Shown here: positions 12,401 to 25,648 of the stretch, one piece after another
Layout of the letters: every line of letters begins with the position of its first letter
Position numbering within the stretch: position 1 is the stretch's first letter
From: Cryptomeria japonica
Lineage: Eukaryota > Streptophyta > Pinopsida > Cupressales > Cupressaceae
Direction: 5' to 3'
Assembly: GCF_030272615.1 (NCBI RefSeq)
Contig: NC_081406.1
Span: 216,452,997-216,516,996, forward strand
Length of the DNA: 64,000 nucleotides
Translations under genes and position numbers: made by a program
The notes under the pieces: generated by a model
The model's database searches: none
The model's input: the letters and a program-made list of their open reading frames with translations, nothing else
What the model was told of the DNA's origin: nothing

Positions 12401-13889
12401 ACAAGGAGGAATGAACAAATAGTCACCTAGGGAGTGTTTGGTGACTTATCTAATGGTGGATATGGTCTATTAGAGGCCTAGGTAACATTTCCAAGTGGTG
12501 AGTTTGGTTCTGCAACCCCATCTTCAAGTAGTTGCTTTGGAAAACATGCCTAATTAGGCCTGCAAACTCAGTAGGTGCTTAGGGGTGCTAGAGTAGAGTC
12601 AAAATTTAATCTCTTGTGATTCGATGTAAAGTCCAAAAGGGTATTCAAATCTATAATTTTTTCCTAGAGTGTTTTGAGAGAATTTTGAATGATTTGGGAA
12701 ATACCGGTTTGGTAGGGCTACTAGGATTAGGCCTAGATAGGGGTTTCTGGACCCGGGTACAAAAAGGAGACTTCCAAACTTGGTTGGAAGGATAGGGTGA
12801 GTTATCTTAGTTGTTGAAAAATCCAAACCCTCCTTAGGAAGTGCAGTAGGTGACTGGTTGCATTGGTGTGTGTAGAACCCTAGTTGTGGGGTTGTGATAG
12901 GCCTTAGACAAGGCATAGAGGGATGGTTTTGGGTCTTCTTACCTTCTTGTTGCCCACTCTACATCAAAAATATAGCATCTCCTATGCCTGAGTATATTTT
13001 TAGTTAATCTCAATACCAGAGGAGTAAATCCTCTTACATAAACCCAACTCGATCTCCAATGATCGACCAAATCCTCTGCTTGAATGATATTACATTATTC
13101 GCACATTACATATCCATATCCCATGCCATTATGATCTACAATTAGATCTTACATCATATATATACAAACCCTTGACCATAAACAATCAAGTCAGCCACCA
13201 GACAATAAAAATATTACATAATTACAAAACATGTCGGCCAAAGACAAAACAAATAATATCCAACCCATAAGACATCCCAGAAACACATCGAGAGGTCCAA
13301 TCCACACATTACATTAAGCCAGTCCATAACCTATATTAACCGGGACCCAATTTAGGTCCACATGCTAAAGCAATGATCTCCATCTGCCAAGTCTTGAACA
13401 TGATCACCATCAACATCCTAAATCCATACCAGAAGTTGCACCAACACCACTTATGCATATCATCAAAGATCTTCATCAAGGCTCTACCGATGAAACCCTC
13501 ACTGGAACCACAAACCAAACCTCCAAGCAAACAAGATAGCATATCATCACTAGAGAAAAACCAACTGACTGAATATGAACATGAGTATCATGAATAAACC
13601 AATTCCATAACCAAATCATACCGGAGCATACTGGTTCATGCCGGATCCAAACCAACCAGAAACCACACAATCTATCAGGACCAGAAGGGTGTCGATAAAT
13701 CATCCAAACCAACTATTGTTGATATCAATGCAACACAAAATCAATTTCTCCAAATGGCCAACATGTATTTAGGTAGAATCATTCCAAACATCCATGCATC
13801 TTCTCAATCAATCTCCTTCAAAGATCTTAAAAGACAAGATGTGAGAAGTAGTATGAAGTGGTCACAAACCATCGATTTCTCATTTTCAA
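9462..13889. other. Unassigned repeat-like DNA, no gene
   Basis: No frame shows a recognisable domain. The left part, to about 11940, is AT-rich with many ATGAT and TTATG runs. The part from about 11950 to 12950 is less AT-rich and looks like old transcribed non-coding or LTR sequence. From 12960 to 13780 the plus strand is A- and C-rich. It is continuous with 412-2789 across the Copia-A insertion. I found no LTR boundary, primer site or target duplication. Confidence 0.5.
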
Positions 13890-16160
13890 GTATTTGGTTG
13901 TACTACATATATGCATGTCCTAGCTCATAAGAGGAAGAAACTTGATTCCAACACACTCTAGTGCATCTTATTGGGTTATGGTTTGACTTCAAACACTTAT
14001 CGTCTCATGAATCCTAAGACACATGATATTTATGAGAGAAAAGATGTGGTTTGTGATGATATGTCTTTTGACTCCCTACTACATAAAAATAATCCATACT
14101 CTTCCCACAAAATTCTCTCATAGTCAGATGATCTGATTGAAAACTATTCTCAACAAGAAAATTAAGGCAAGTTGCAAGGATAATTGTTTGTTGATCTTGA
14201 TGCTTTGGAGAATCATTCTTCAAAATTGTAGCAATGTCCACATCTAAAATGGGCCCAAACTATCATCAAGGATTCCCACCTAACTGCACTTCTAGACCTC
14301 TCCACTAGAGTAAGGAAACAAAGGTAGGCAAGAAATGAGGTGAATCTAGCATTGATAAGTTCAGTTGTGAGCACATGGGCTTCATTGTCTAGGAAATATT
14401 ATATCATGTGCATTCATATTGGGGGGTTTAATATTTGAAAAAATGAGCTCAATATATTACCTATTTGGTGAAAATAGGGGGGTTTCTAATTTGGGCTATG
14501 AAAAAGTGCAATATCTTGTGAAAATAGGGGATTTTTTAATTGGGATATGCATTGGGAGAGGGTGATGAAAAAGGAAATTAGGGAAATTTTTTTTAAAAAT
14601 AGGGGGATTCTTTAGTATGCCATGAACACATGTGATATAAGCCAAGTTCACTAAGTGAAGCCCCTGTTGTTGTGAGTAAGATTGAACTTCCAATAGCTTG
14701 TGAGGCTCTTAGTTAGCCACATTGAAAGAAAGCTATGGATGTTGAGTATGAATATCTGATGAAAAATTAAACATGGAAGCTTGTCTACTACCTACTGGAA
14801 ACAAACCCATAGGTTGCAAATGGGTTCTTAAAATAAAATACAACAAAAATCGGTCTATTGACAAATAAAAGGTACGTCTTGTTGCAAAGGGATATACCCA
14901 ATAGGAGGGCATTGATTATGAAGAGACCTTTGTAGCCACTACAAAGCTCAAAACCATCAGAGTTGTGTGTGCCTTAGTTGCACAGAAAGGATGGAGGCTT
15001 CATCAAATGGATATCAAGAGTGCTATCTTAAATGGTGATCTTGAAGAGGAAGTATACATGGTCCAGCCCAAATTCTTCATCTATGAACACAATTCTCGCA
15101 AGGTATGTCATCTGATCAAGTCACTATATGGGCTTAAACAAGCCCCTTTCATAGCCCCTCTAATTCTAATCTGTACATAAAAAGGTTGGAACAAAGATTG
15201 TCATGTACTTGTATTGTATGTAGATGATCATGTGATCATAGGAAGCTTTGTCAATCTCATTGATATTATCAAGCATGATCTAAAGAAATTATTTGAAATG
15301 ATAGATTTGGGGCTACTTCATTATTGTCTTAGCTTGGAGATATGGCAGAAGGTAAATCATATCTTTATCTCCTAGTTGAAATATGCCAATACACTCCTAG
15401 AACATTTTGGCATGTCTAATTGTAAACCTTTGCCCACACCTATGGAGAAAGGTTTGCAACTATCTCATTCCCAATATTCACCTCAAGTTGATACAACTCT
15501 TGATAGGAAGCCTATTGGGATTCTCATCTACTTGATGTATACTAGACGAGATTTATGCTTTGTTATCAGTTATCTATCTAGGTTCATGCAAGAGCTGAAG
15601 AAATGTCACTAGCTTTTAGCTAAGCATTTTTTCTGATATGTTCAAGGTACTCTTGAGTATGGTCTAGAATATAAAAAGAAGAATCAATTATTCCTGCAAG
15701 GATATATTTTCTTTGACTATATCGATTCTATATATGATAAAAAATCAACATGAAGCTATAATTTTCATCCTGTATCTAGTCCTATTTCATGGATTAGTAA
15801 GAAGAAGAATATTGTTTCTCTCTCTTCCACCAAGGCTAAATATCGTGTTGCACAAGGAGTTGTCTATGAGGTGATTTGATTACATCACATTCTATCTGAT
15901 ATGGGTATTTCTGAGGATTAGCCACCAATTCTTTTTTATGACAACCAAGGGGTGTTAAAGCTTGTCAAGAACCCAATTTTTCATGAGCGCGCTAAGCACA
16001 TAGAGGTTGAATGTCATTACATTCGAGAGAATGTGATGCAACACTATATTCAACTCTAGTATTATCCATTCAACTCTCAAATTGTTGATATTCTCACCAA
16101 GTCTCTTGGCAAGGTGAAATTTGAGTTATTTCAAGGATACATTTGTAAAAATGGTGTATT
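13890..16160 (+). pseudogene. pol: Copia-D: decayed copia pol remnant
   Basis: Fragments appear in the right order but many frames. At 13890-14070 is the integrase tail, with FGC..Y.HV, KLDS, CILLGYG, YRLMNPKTHDIY and RKDVVCDD. At 14720-15170 is RT, with [48 protein letters not shown] and SLYGLKQAP. At 15217-15243 is the active-site block YVDDHVIIG. At 15780-16130 is RNase H, with SWISKKKNIVSLSSTKAKY, YDNQGVLKLVKNP, FHERAKHIEVECHYIRE and VDILTKSL. Many stops and frameshifts show it is older than Copia-A. Gag and protease were not found. Confidence 0.9.
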
Positions 16161-16164
16161 AAGG

Positions 16165-16245
16165 AGGTGGTGCAGCCACGGATAGGAGGATTCCCAAAGG
16201 GGAACTCCAGTCTGTGTAGTAAGATCAAAACAACTCAGACAACGC

Positions 16246-16302
<57 letters not shown>

Positions 16303-17208
16303 CCAGATCAGGAATGGATCAATCCATTGATTCAAATGCAACTACTGGTAATATTCGGCTTACATGTAGGCAAGTGCCTTATTATAGATATGCATCCATA
16401 TGCATAAATCCAGAAGAAAACATAGAATTCAAATTACAATCTACTATTATATATCCTCCATAGTGGATCTACTACAATCAAATACATAATTATATAGCAT
16501 CCAGGAACATCCAAGTCGGCCAAGAAAGTCCACATTCCCCAAAGAAAGGAAAATGAAATGTGTAGATAGGTCGGCCAAAAGATGAGATGAAAACCTTCCA
16601 GAAAAGAATCACCATGAAGCACGGACCAACAAGAGGGCCATTTAGGCATCGAAGATCACCCAACATATGATAAATCATCTCCACAAATCAAGGAGTTGCT
16701 TTGCAAGATCCGAGAACACCAACTAGCCATTAAGCTCAAGCATCTAGGAAAAACAGGAAATTGCCAGCCAATCCAGAAGCGATAACTTGCCAGAAAGAGA
16801 TCCAAATGAAATACAGATCCAAGACAAGAAAGATTAACAAGAATGAAGTTCAAACCCATCTCCACAAGAGAATGATTAACACCAAGGTATCTGGTAACTC
16901 TCAGAAACAAAACTACTGAAAAGAACAAAGAAACTGAAAGGAAATATTTTTTTGGGTGATGCAAGTTTGCCAAGAAACAGGATGCTCCTGCATTAGGAGG
17001 GGAATGCTAGGGCAATTTCTTACATTGTTTATGTTATTTCCATTTCTCAATGGCCACCAATTTCTCAACAATTTTCTACCATTGATCAACTACTTTGTCT
17101 TGTATATATTGGTTGTTGTTGGTAATACAAGTCATTGGATTGTGTTTGTTTCATCCTCTCTACTATTTTATATCTTTGCCAAAAATTATTAAAAGCCATA
17201 ATGATATC
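16165..17208. other. Region after Copia-D, possible start of its 3' LTR
   Basis: A GA microsatellite and unassigned DNA fill most of this stretch. Near 16992-17008 a purine-rich AGGAGGGGAATGC could be the Copia-D polypurine tract, with an LTR beginning about 17008. That LTR would be cut at 17208 by the next repeat. The boundary call is an inference from one motif. Confidence 0.35.
16248..16299 (+). repeat. (GA)26 microsatellite
   Basis: An uninterrupted GA dinucleotide run of about 52 bases. Its translation as a run of Arg-Glu is an artefact. Confidence 0.97.
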
Positions 17209-18941
17209 TGTAGACACCTAAAAATGTCTCTTTCATCCTACACTAATTATTCATCTATTTAATCAAGTAATTCTTTAATTATTGATTAAATTAATTATTT
17301 CTTCTAATTATCACCCTTGACTATTACTAATTATTTGAATTTCTATCAATTTACCATTCTAATCAATTAACCATATCTCAAATATTAATTAAATATTAAT
17401 TATTTAATTAATTGTGATATTTTCTTAGTTAAATAATCTTTATTATTTAATTAATTCAATTTCCTAAGATTAAATAATTTCATTTAAATTATTTAATTAA
17501 TTAATTAATTAAATTCTTCCAATCCCCAAATTATAATTCCAATTAATTCCATTTAATTCATTTCATATTTCTCCAAATTTGAATTTCACTTAATTCTAAT
17601 TAATTTCATTTCTTCCAAATTTACATTTGCATCAAAACTGAATTTCAATTAATTTCATGTTCATTTCAGCATTTGAAAGTCCAAACTCAAATCCAAATTG
17701 AAAATGAAAATCAAATTTAATTTCAAAATCCTATAGCACATGCTAAAATAAGAATTGATTGATCAAATTTGTTAACCAATCAGTTAACTCAGTTAACTCT
17801 TCAATCTCCTTCAATCACCCTTTTTCTTACTAATCCATCTATTCAGTCTATGATCAATCAATCCACTTATCTCTCCAACCAATTCAGTGATTTGATTCAT
17901 CAATTTAGTCAACTGACTAATCTATTCAGTCCACTAGCCAATCTATCTAGTTGACTCCCCAATCAAATGAGTTAACAGATCAATCAATTGAGTTCACGAA
18001 TCAATCAATTTCAGTTATTTGTCAATCAGCACTTGAGTTCAAATTCTCACCTCTTTTGTGTTTAAAATCTATAAATTCAACTTCATTTCTCTATTTAATC
18101 TAGAATCACATCATCCAACATCTAGAATCACAACATCCAAAATCGGGAATCAAAATCTTCAAAATTGTTGGGAAATTAGTGCAATACTTGAGAGCCACCT
18201 ACACCATCAACAATGGAGAAGAAAAATGAAAGCTTAATCACATCAATTGAGGGAGTTTAGATAAGATTTAATTTCATTGTGAAATTGATTTGATGTTATT
18301 TCATTGTAATTTAGGAGTAATTTGATTAGATTAGAGTTGGTGATTTGCTTTGATTATCTAATTATGTCATTTATACTTAATTTACCCTTAGATACAATAT
18401 CTTTTTTGATATGTTTAATTTCAAAAAATATTGAAATATATAAATACAATAGACATATTAAAATAGATGTCTTTTAAGAATTTTGTAAATATAAATATGT
18501 TAGCATGACACTTCCTTTCTATATCTAGAATTAAATGAAACAGATAAGTATTTATTCATTTCATATAAGAATATTATAATGCTATTTCTTGTGCTATTAA
18601 TATACAACCCTCTTACTTTAATTGAATTTACTTCAATATCCTTTATTGTCTACTTGCCATTTTTTAATAATAAAATTTTATCTTCTTTTTCGTTAAATGA
18701 AAATTATTTGATCTAATGTAATATGTCCTTATTTATAGTGAATTTATCCCATTGTCAATAAAGGTTTGGTTTTGTAGAAAGAATTATATTGGATTTATTG
18801 GGTATTAGGTGCATAGAAATGCTCAACCAAACCCAATAAAGTAGATATTAAAAACTAGAGTTCTTAACTTTTAGGAAGAATAAATCATAAAAAAGTGCAA
18901 AGGATAACATCGTTTACATAGTACAACTAATATTCGTAGTA
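17209..18941 (+). repeat. AT-rich gypsy-type LTR
   Basis: It starts TGTAGACACCTAAAAATG, almost the same as the starts of the Tat-PMD LTR and the Tat-1 LTR. A TATA box TATAAATT lies at 18070-18077. TTTTGGCGACTC at 18942-18953 follows, resembling the start of a gypsy primer binding site. No gag-pol follows, so this is a solo or internally deleted LTR. The bases just before it are ATATC (17204-17208), but a matching duplicate was not found. Confidence 0.7.
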
Positions 18942-19010
18942 TTTTGGCGACTCATTTAAGTATTGAACAACAACAAAGGAAACTTATTAATAAGTCAATT
19001 CATAGGTCAA
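17775..19010 (+). repeat. 1.2-kb direct repeat, copy 1
   Basis: It starts ACCAATCAGTTAACTCAG and is repeated at 19081-20287 with mostly single-base changes and short deletions. It covers the LTR right part, the TATA box and the primer-site-like motif. Confidence 0.93.
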
Positions 19011-19080
19011 ATTTATAGGTATTAATAGGTGTGGTTGAAAACTAAGGTTTTAATTCACTAAATTATTTCCATCTCACGAC

Positions 19081-20287
19081 ACCAATCAGTTAACTCAGTT
19101 AACTCTTCAATCTCCTTCAATCACCCTTTTTTTGAGTAATCCATCTATTCAATCTACTGATCAATCAATCCACTTATCTCTCCAATCAATTCAATCATCT
19201 GATTCATCAATTTAGTGAACTGACTAATCTATTCAGTCCACTAGCCAATCTATCTAGTTGACTCCCCAGTCAAATGAGTTAACAGATCAATCAATTGAGT
19301 TCACTAATCAATCAATTTCATTTATTTGTCAATCAACACTCGAGTTCAAATTCTCACCTCTTTTGTGTTTAAAATCTATAAATTCAACTTCATTTCTCTA
19401 TTCAATCTAGAATCATAGCATCCGACATCTAGAATCACAACATCCAAAATAAGAATCACGGTCTTCAAAATTGTTGGAAAATTGGTGCAATCCCTGAGAG
19501 CCACCTACACCAACAACAATGGAGAAGAACAATGGAAGCTTCATCACATCAATTGAAGGAGTTTAAATAAGATTTAATTTCATTGTGAAATTGATTTGAT
19601 GTTATTTCATTGTAATTTAGGAGTAATTTGATTAGATTAGAATTGGTGATTCACTCTGATAATCTAATTATGTCATTTACACTTAATTTACCCCTAGATA
19701 CAATATCTTTTTTGAGATGTTTAATCTCAAAAAATATTGAAATATATAAATACAATAGACATTAAAATAGATATCTTTTAAGAATTTTGTAAATATATGA
19801 CACTTCCTTTCTATGTCTAGAATTAAATGAAACAGATAAGTATTTATTCATTTCATATAACAATATTATAATGCTATTTCTTCTGCTATTAATATACAAC
19901 CCTCTTACTTTAATTGAATTTACTTCAATATCCTTTATTGTCTACTTGCCATTTTTTAATAATAAAATTTTTTCTTCTTTTTCGTTAAATGAAAATTATT
20001 TGATCTAATCTAATATATCCTTATTTATAGTGGATTTATCCCATTGTCAATGAAGGTTTGGTTTTCTAGAAAGATTTCTTGGGTATTAGGTGCATAGAAA
20101 TGCCCAACCAAACCCAATAAAGTAGATATAAAAAACTAGAGTTCTTAACTTTTAGGAAGAATAAATCATAAAAAAGTGCAAAGGATAACATCGTTTACAT
20201 AGTACAACTAATATTCTTAGTATTTTGGCGACTCCCTTCTCTATCAATCACAAAGGAAACTTATTAATAAGTCAATTTATAGGTCAA
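19081..20287 (+). repeat. 1.2-kb direct repeat, copy 2
   Basis: This is the second copy, with TATA box 19377-19384 and again TTTTGGCGACTC near 20223-20234. About 70 bases separate the copies. Both copies run past the LTR-to-primer-site junction, so this is a segment duplication and not a 5' plus 3' LTR pair. Confidence 0.93.
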
Positions 20288-21699
20288 TTCAAAATCCGTG
20301 GTATTAGGTGTTTGAAATCCTCACTCTTATCTAAAGTGGTCCAAAAGTTTACTTTTTCTCACTCTTACTTTTTGTCTTAATTAATAATTAATATATGTCC
20401 ATTCTTTTCCATGAATTAATATATGACCATTCTTATCCATCAAGTGGATTTTTAATTTTTCTTTCTAATCAAAACATTTGAACTATGAATTCTTTATATC
20501 CAAGAGTGTAGAGATTATATTTTCTTATATATATATATATCGTAAAATAGACCCACTTTTCATATTAATAAATATATAAAAATAATATGAATATAAGAAT
20601 ATATTATATAAAGTCTTTAAGTAATAAACTCAATTCTTGTCATTAATTATTAGCATGATTCAATTATATATCAACAACAAAAATAAGTAATATTGAGAAA
20701 GTTTATCATGTATAGTAAGTTATATAAAATATACAATTTATTACTAAATATTATGCGATGCAAGAACCAAACTAATTAATTTTAATCCATAATAGATTTA
20801 TCTTGGTCATGTTTAGAGTTGACACTAGAATAAGAAACAATTTTATGTCCACATATACAAAAACAATAGACTCACTCCACATATAAGAGCAAAAAATTAG
20901 TCAAAGCCCAAGATCCTTATTATATCCATAGGTGTTGCAATTGCTTCACTAGACACATACCTCACCTCTTGTATATGAATGCCTTTGTCCTTGACCTCTT
21001 TCATATTGATGTCTTTATCCCTCATTATATGCCGTAAAGTCACTAAAGTCTCTCTTAGTCATAGACCTCACTACTAACAATGGTTGAGACTAAGCAACTC
21101 TATTTAAGGTCTTAAGGGTGCACTTGAAAACATCTATATCATTTGGGCACATATAATCAACAAAATTATCGAATGGGGCTTGGATTGCAACAAAGTCAAT
21201 TTTCCTTTTAAATCCATCAATGTTATATAGGCCAAACAAATCTCAACCCAATCAAATTTAATTACCAACACTTAAACCTCACTTTAATCTATTGATGTTT
21301 TTCACATGGAAGGTACCCACAGTGTATGACATCATTAGATTTAAACTCCAATATAGCCATGAAATCCAATACCCTAGCAAGATTTTTTGATCTCATGTGC
21401 AACATTGCCAATGATATTAATGATGTATGATTGCATAAGAAGTATTTAAGATTGATTGTAAATTGGGTGGTAGTATCTTTTAGAAATTAAACTATTCATT
21501 ATTATTACATACTATGAAACTCACTCCCAAAATGATTGTAATAGCTTCCAAAACATGCTTGGCCTCAAACATAGGCATTCCACATAGTTGCAAAAAAGCC
21601 ATGAACAAAGTGAATGCCATTTTATTTTATTCTAGAATGTGCATCAACATCCTTCATGATGCATAATGAAGATAGGCAACATATGTAATGAGCCCAACT
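20288..21699. other. Unassigned AT-rich DNA
   Basis: No coding similarity was recognised. A short TA run occurs near 20525-20540. The stretch probably consists of decayed repeats. Confidence 0.5.
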
Positions 21700-23075
21700 A
21701 GCCCCTGGAAAGAAAATGTCATTGAGGAATGATAAAAATGGTGGAAAGGTTAGATGCATGTAATATTAAATGAATCACAATAAAGAACTAAAACACACAA
21801 AAGAACTAAAACACACAAAAGAACCTTTTTTATACCTTCTTTCCTCACCTCCTCTAATTGAGCTAGAAGTGGAATGTGAAACCTTTGACTCCACTTGATT
21901 TTATCTTTCGATGTGAGGGATGTGGATTGCTCTCCAAAAGACAACAAAATGATAGGGATTGACTCATTATACATGGCATGATTTGGGAATGATAAGGGTG
22001 CTATGAATGATTTCTTGGCTCAAATGGACATCATGACAATATGGAAAATGATGGATTAATGTGAAGGAAGGAAACTCCAATTTATAGATTGAAGGGACCC
22101 AAAATGGATGGTCAAGATTGAAGGAAAGGGAGGGAGGAATGAATGTGAGAGGAGAATGACTTGAGAGGACAAGTGGGAGATCCAAGAGATTTTTCATAAA
22201 GGCATTTCTTGTCTCCACACTTGTCAAGTACATGGGGAAGAGTTCCCCAAGTACCTAGGGAATAGAAGAAAGGAAGTAAAAATTATTTGGGAGAGGACAA
22301 AGGGAATTAAAAATTCCCAAGAAAGAGGGGGCATCGGAAGAATAAAGAATAAAGAAATTAAAAATTCCTTGGAAAGAGAGGGCATGGGGAGACCCAAGGA
22401 ATTTTAAATTCCTTGGATAGACAATAGTGAGTGGCATTAAAGGTTGGGAGGTGAGATGGGAAAGACATTTATGGCAAAGAGTTTACCCATCTCTAATGAT
22501 GGTGATTAGAAATGCACAAATAATTAAGGGGAGTAATTAGGTGGGATAATGGAGGATTAGAATGCAAGTGGACAATTTAGGAGGATGGTACATGAGGAGA
22601 GAGAATGAGTGGAGGAATTTAAAATTGGGGAAAATGATGATCATGATTAGGCTAGGATTAATTACTCTAAATGATGGGGATTAGGATGATGTTTTGTAGG
22701 AATGCATTAAATTAATTGAAATTAATCAAGATTAGATGAGAAATATTGACTAAGGTTTGGGATTGAAATAGCTTGAGAAGAATTGGATATAATTAATTTT
22801 AATAAATTAATTATATGGCTAGGGTGACAAAATTAATCAAAATATAATTTAATTAGTTTTGAGAAGAAGAAGGACTGACATAATTAATATAATTAATTAT
22901 GCAAAAAGGCTAAATTAATTAAATATGTCCCCTCGAGAATTTAATCAAAAAAATTTGAATTTTACGAGATTATTCTTGAAAAAGAAGAAAAAAAAAGAGA
23001 AAAAAATGAGAGGAAAGAGAGAAATGGAAGAAGGGGACAGATAAGAGTGGAGAAAGGGAAACAAAAGGGTGAAAT
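21700..23075 (-). repeat. Probable fragment of a minus-strand LTR
   Basis: On the minus strand a TATA-like CTATAAAT lies at 22080-22087, in a context like the other LTR promoters here. The right part is rich in AATTAATT. Short repeats around GAATTAAAAATTCC occur at about 22300-22420. NA1 inserted at 23076, so the rest of this unit would lie beyond the nest, outside the window. No LTR terminus is visible. Confidence 0.35.
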
Positions 23076-25636
23076 TGTTGGACACAAGATGCCACTGAGA
23101 GGGGGGGTGAATCAGTAGTTTCCAAAATTCTAACCCTTTTGATTTATAAGAGATTATCGATCAACAACCTAATAACCAAGTAATCATACTGGTAATATAA
23201 ATCATAGCAACACAATGCAACCACACAAAGGGAACAACACATAACACTAGATGTACGAGGAAAACCCAAAATGGGAAAAACCTCGGTGAGAAATGTTGTA
23301 GGAATCTACTGCTCCAATCTAGCCTCACAATCAAAATGCTAATTACAATATTTAGGGCACCAGCCCCTACTGATTTATGGGCACCAACCCAAAGGAGCTA
23401 CAACCCCTGCACCGAGCACCAACTCAATGAACTATGATGAATATCATCAAATAGAATAGTGATAGCCCAATTACAAATGAGCTCTATAACCACTCATGAA
23501 TAATCCCTCTACCAGTTCACTCTTCTCTATCAGTCACCCTCTACTATGCTCTTTGTCGGTTCTAAATGATTTCTCTCCTTTCTTCTTCTCACTTGCCCTC
23601 TCTCTGCTCACCTTCGCATGTTGTTGATAACACACCAGTTCTGACTCTGCCTCTAGGATCAACTATCAGACCATACACTTGTCACCGGTTCCTCTGCTTG
23701 TCAGTTTATTTCTACACTGTTTCTTGCTAGTCAAATCTCCTCAAACACTCACTCATCTCACATCACTCACAATTGCCTTTCCGTTGATTCTAGCACTATC
23801 GGTTCACCTGACTATTGCTCTCTCAATAGCTTATCGGCCAACCTTTTCTCTCACCAGTTTAACCCTCTATCATACCCTCTTATCAGTTTCTCCCTACTTA
23901 TCAGTTCACCTCCCAATGCTTAGTTGCTTCACTCTCACAGTTAGATCATTCCTTTGTAACCACCCTTTTCTCTCAACTAGCATCACACCCTTTAGTAGCA
24001 TCATCAAACCTCTTCAATCTTGAGTCAACATATTTATACTTGAGTTTCCCACCATGACCAACATTAAAATCCCTGGCATGCTAGGGTACCTTTGTGGACC
24101 TCGAGGCATACCATATTCAATCAAATCTCCTTCCAAATATTGACCACCTACAATTGATCACCCATCACCGTCAATCACGAAACTTGCAATACATGTCTCC
24201 TATTTTTAGCAAACACGGCCCTCTATATCAACCTACTTCTGTCAATGACATTGAATGATCTCTTGGTTGCATTCTCCAAGTTAGATCTGCAATTGGATAT
24301 CCTTCCTCGGTCATAGCATCACGCAGATCTTCATTCTTCATTGAGGCACAAATCACTACAACATATCCTATGATTTCTTTAGTCGACATTAATGTCGACC
24401 TACCACCAACTACCTCACCGACATGACATGTCACTGACCTATGCATGCAAGCCGCTTCAACTCCACGTGGCATCTATGTCGGTATCCACCTCAGCTAAAC
24501 CTCTTTGTTGGTTCTAATAGGATCATCAACCAATCACTTAACCAATGTATGCTTCAAACTATCAGTTCTTTAACCCTACCAATACATCTCACCTTGCTGG
24601 TTAACCTTCATGTCTGCACTTCTCTTCATCAGGTGAGAGCCTTTCACCTTTGCCTCTTTCGTCTCTCACTAGTTGACACAGTATATCTACTATCTCTATT
24701 GTAGATACCCTTAGATATGTTTACCAATGGATAACTCTCTTGCTTGCACATGATGATACCCTTGATGAAACCATGTCATCAATCTCCAATTGTTATGCAC
24801 CTGTGGCAACACCTTTCTCCATCTGCATCCTGGTAACTCCATGTTTGTGATTGCAGAATCACTTACATACTTGTGTATCTAATTGATTATCATCTCAACT
24901 TGTTTGTCAAGGTGGCAAAGTCATTTGTCTAAGTGACAAACTCATCACTCTTTATCTATCCCGACAACTCATTATGCCTTGTCGATCCAGTGCATATCTT
25001 TTGATTTCATGCACCTGAGGCATCTTTGTGATTCATCGGTAGATCCAGTGTGAGCTACCAATTTCCTGCCCTCTAATTTTTTGTATTATCTCATAGGGAT
25101 ATGATGCATTCCATGCATACAATGAGCTAAGCCAAGTGTTATCACTTACCGGTGGGGGTAGTTGGACTTGACATCTGCTCCCAACATTGCACTGATATGA
25201 CATTGATGTCATTATCTTTAGTCAGGCACATAGGATCTAGCTGGGCACACTCACTGTCAGTCATATCTTTAGCCAATGGGAGTCCATCAAAATGCATACC
25301 GATGGCCTGCAAATACTTCACCTCCGGTGTTGATGTGATTCTTGTAACATTTTGTCTCTTCATCACAATCAACGTCCTAACATCTTGCTCTCTTACTGAT
25401 GTCATCATTTTTCCTCTTCATCAATTCTGATGCCATGTTTTCATACCAGTTTCTTGCATTACTTGTTTGCATCACTAAGTCTTCTTCAACCATCAACATG
25501 TCACTTCACTAGTGGGCACTTCATGCATACCTGTTGATAATAATGACTATATATCAAGTATTCTCCTATACTGGTTGTCTTGCTATACCTATACCAAGCT
25601 ATACTAGTTGACATCAATGACAACACAATGCCAACA
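23076..25636 (-). repeat. NA1 3' LTR (2.56 kb)
   Basis: The plus-strand left end TGTTGGACACAAGATG matches 36055 onwards. The right end CCAACA abuts the polypurine tract. The homology with the other LTR copy follows 36055-36361 and then 58936-59873 with no other break. The minus-strand TATA box TATAAATA is at 24031-24038. This length is unusual for a copia LTR. Confidence 0.9.
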
Positions 25637-25648
25637 ATCTCCCCCTTT
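25637..25648 (-). promoter_or_regulatory. Polypurine tract of NA1
   Basis: The plus strand reads ATCTCCCCCTTT; the minus strand is AAAGGGGGAGAT, directly before the 3' LTR start TGTTGGCATT. It is identical to the Copia-A and Copia-B tracts. Confidence 0.9.

Noticed and set aside
16167-16463. Plus-strand open frame with an Arg-Glu run
   Set aside because: It is created by the GA microsatellite and has no other coding signal.
23679-24023. Plus-strand 114-codon open frame
   Set aside because: It lies within the NA1 LTR, opposite to the element, and a similar frame appears in the other LTR copy (59219-59578) only because the sequence is repeated.
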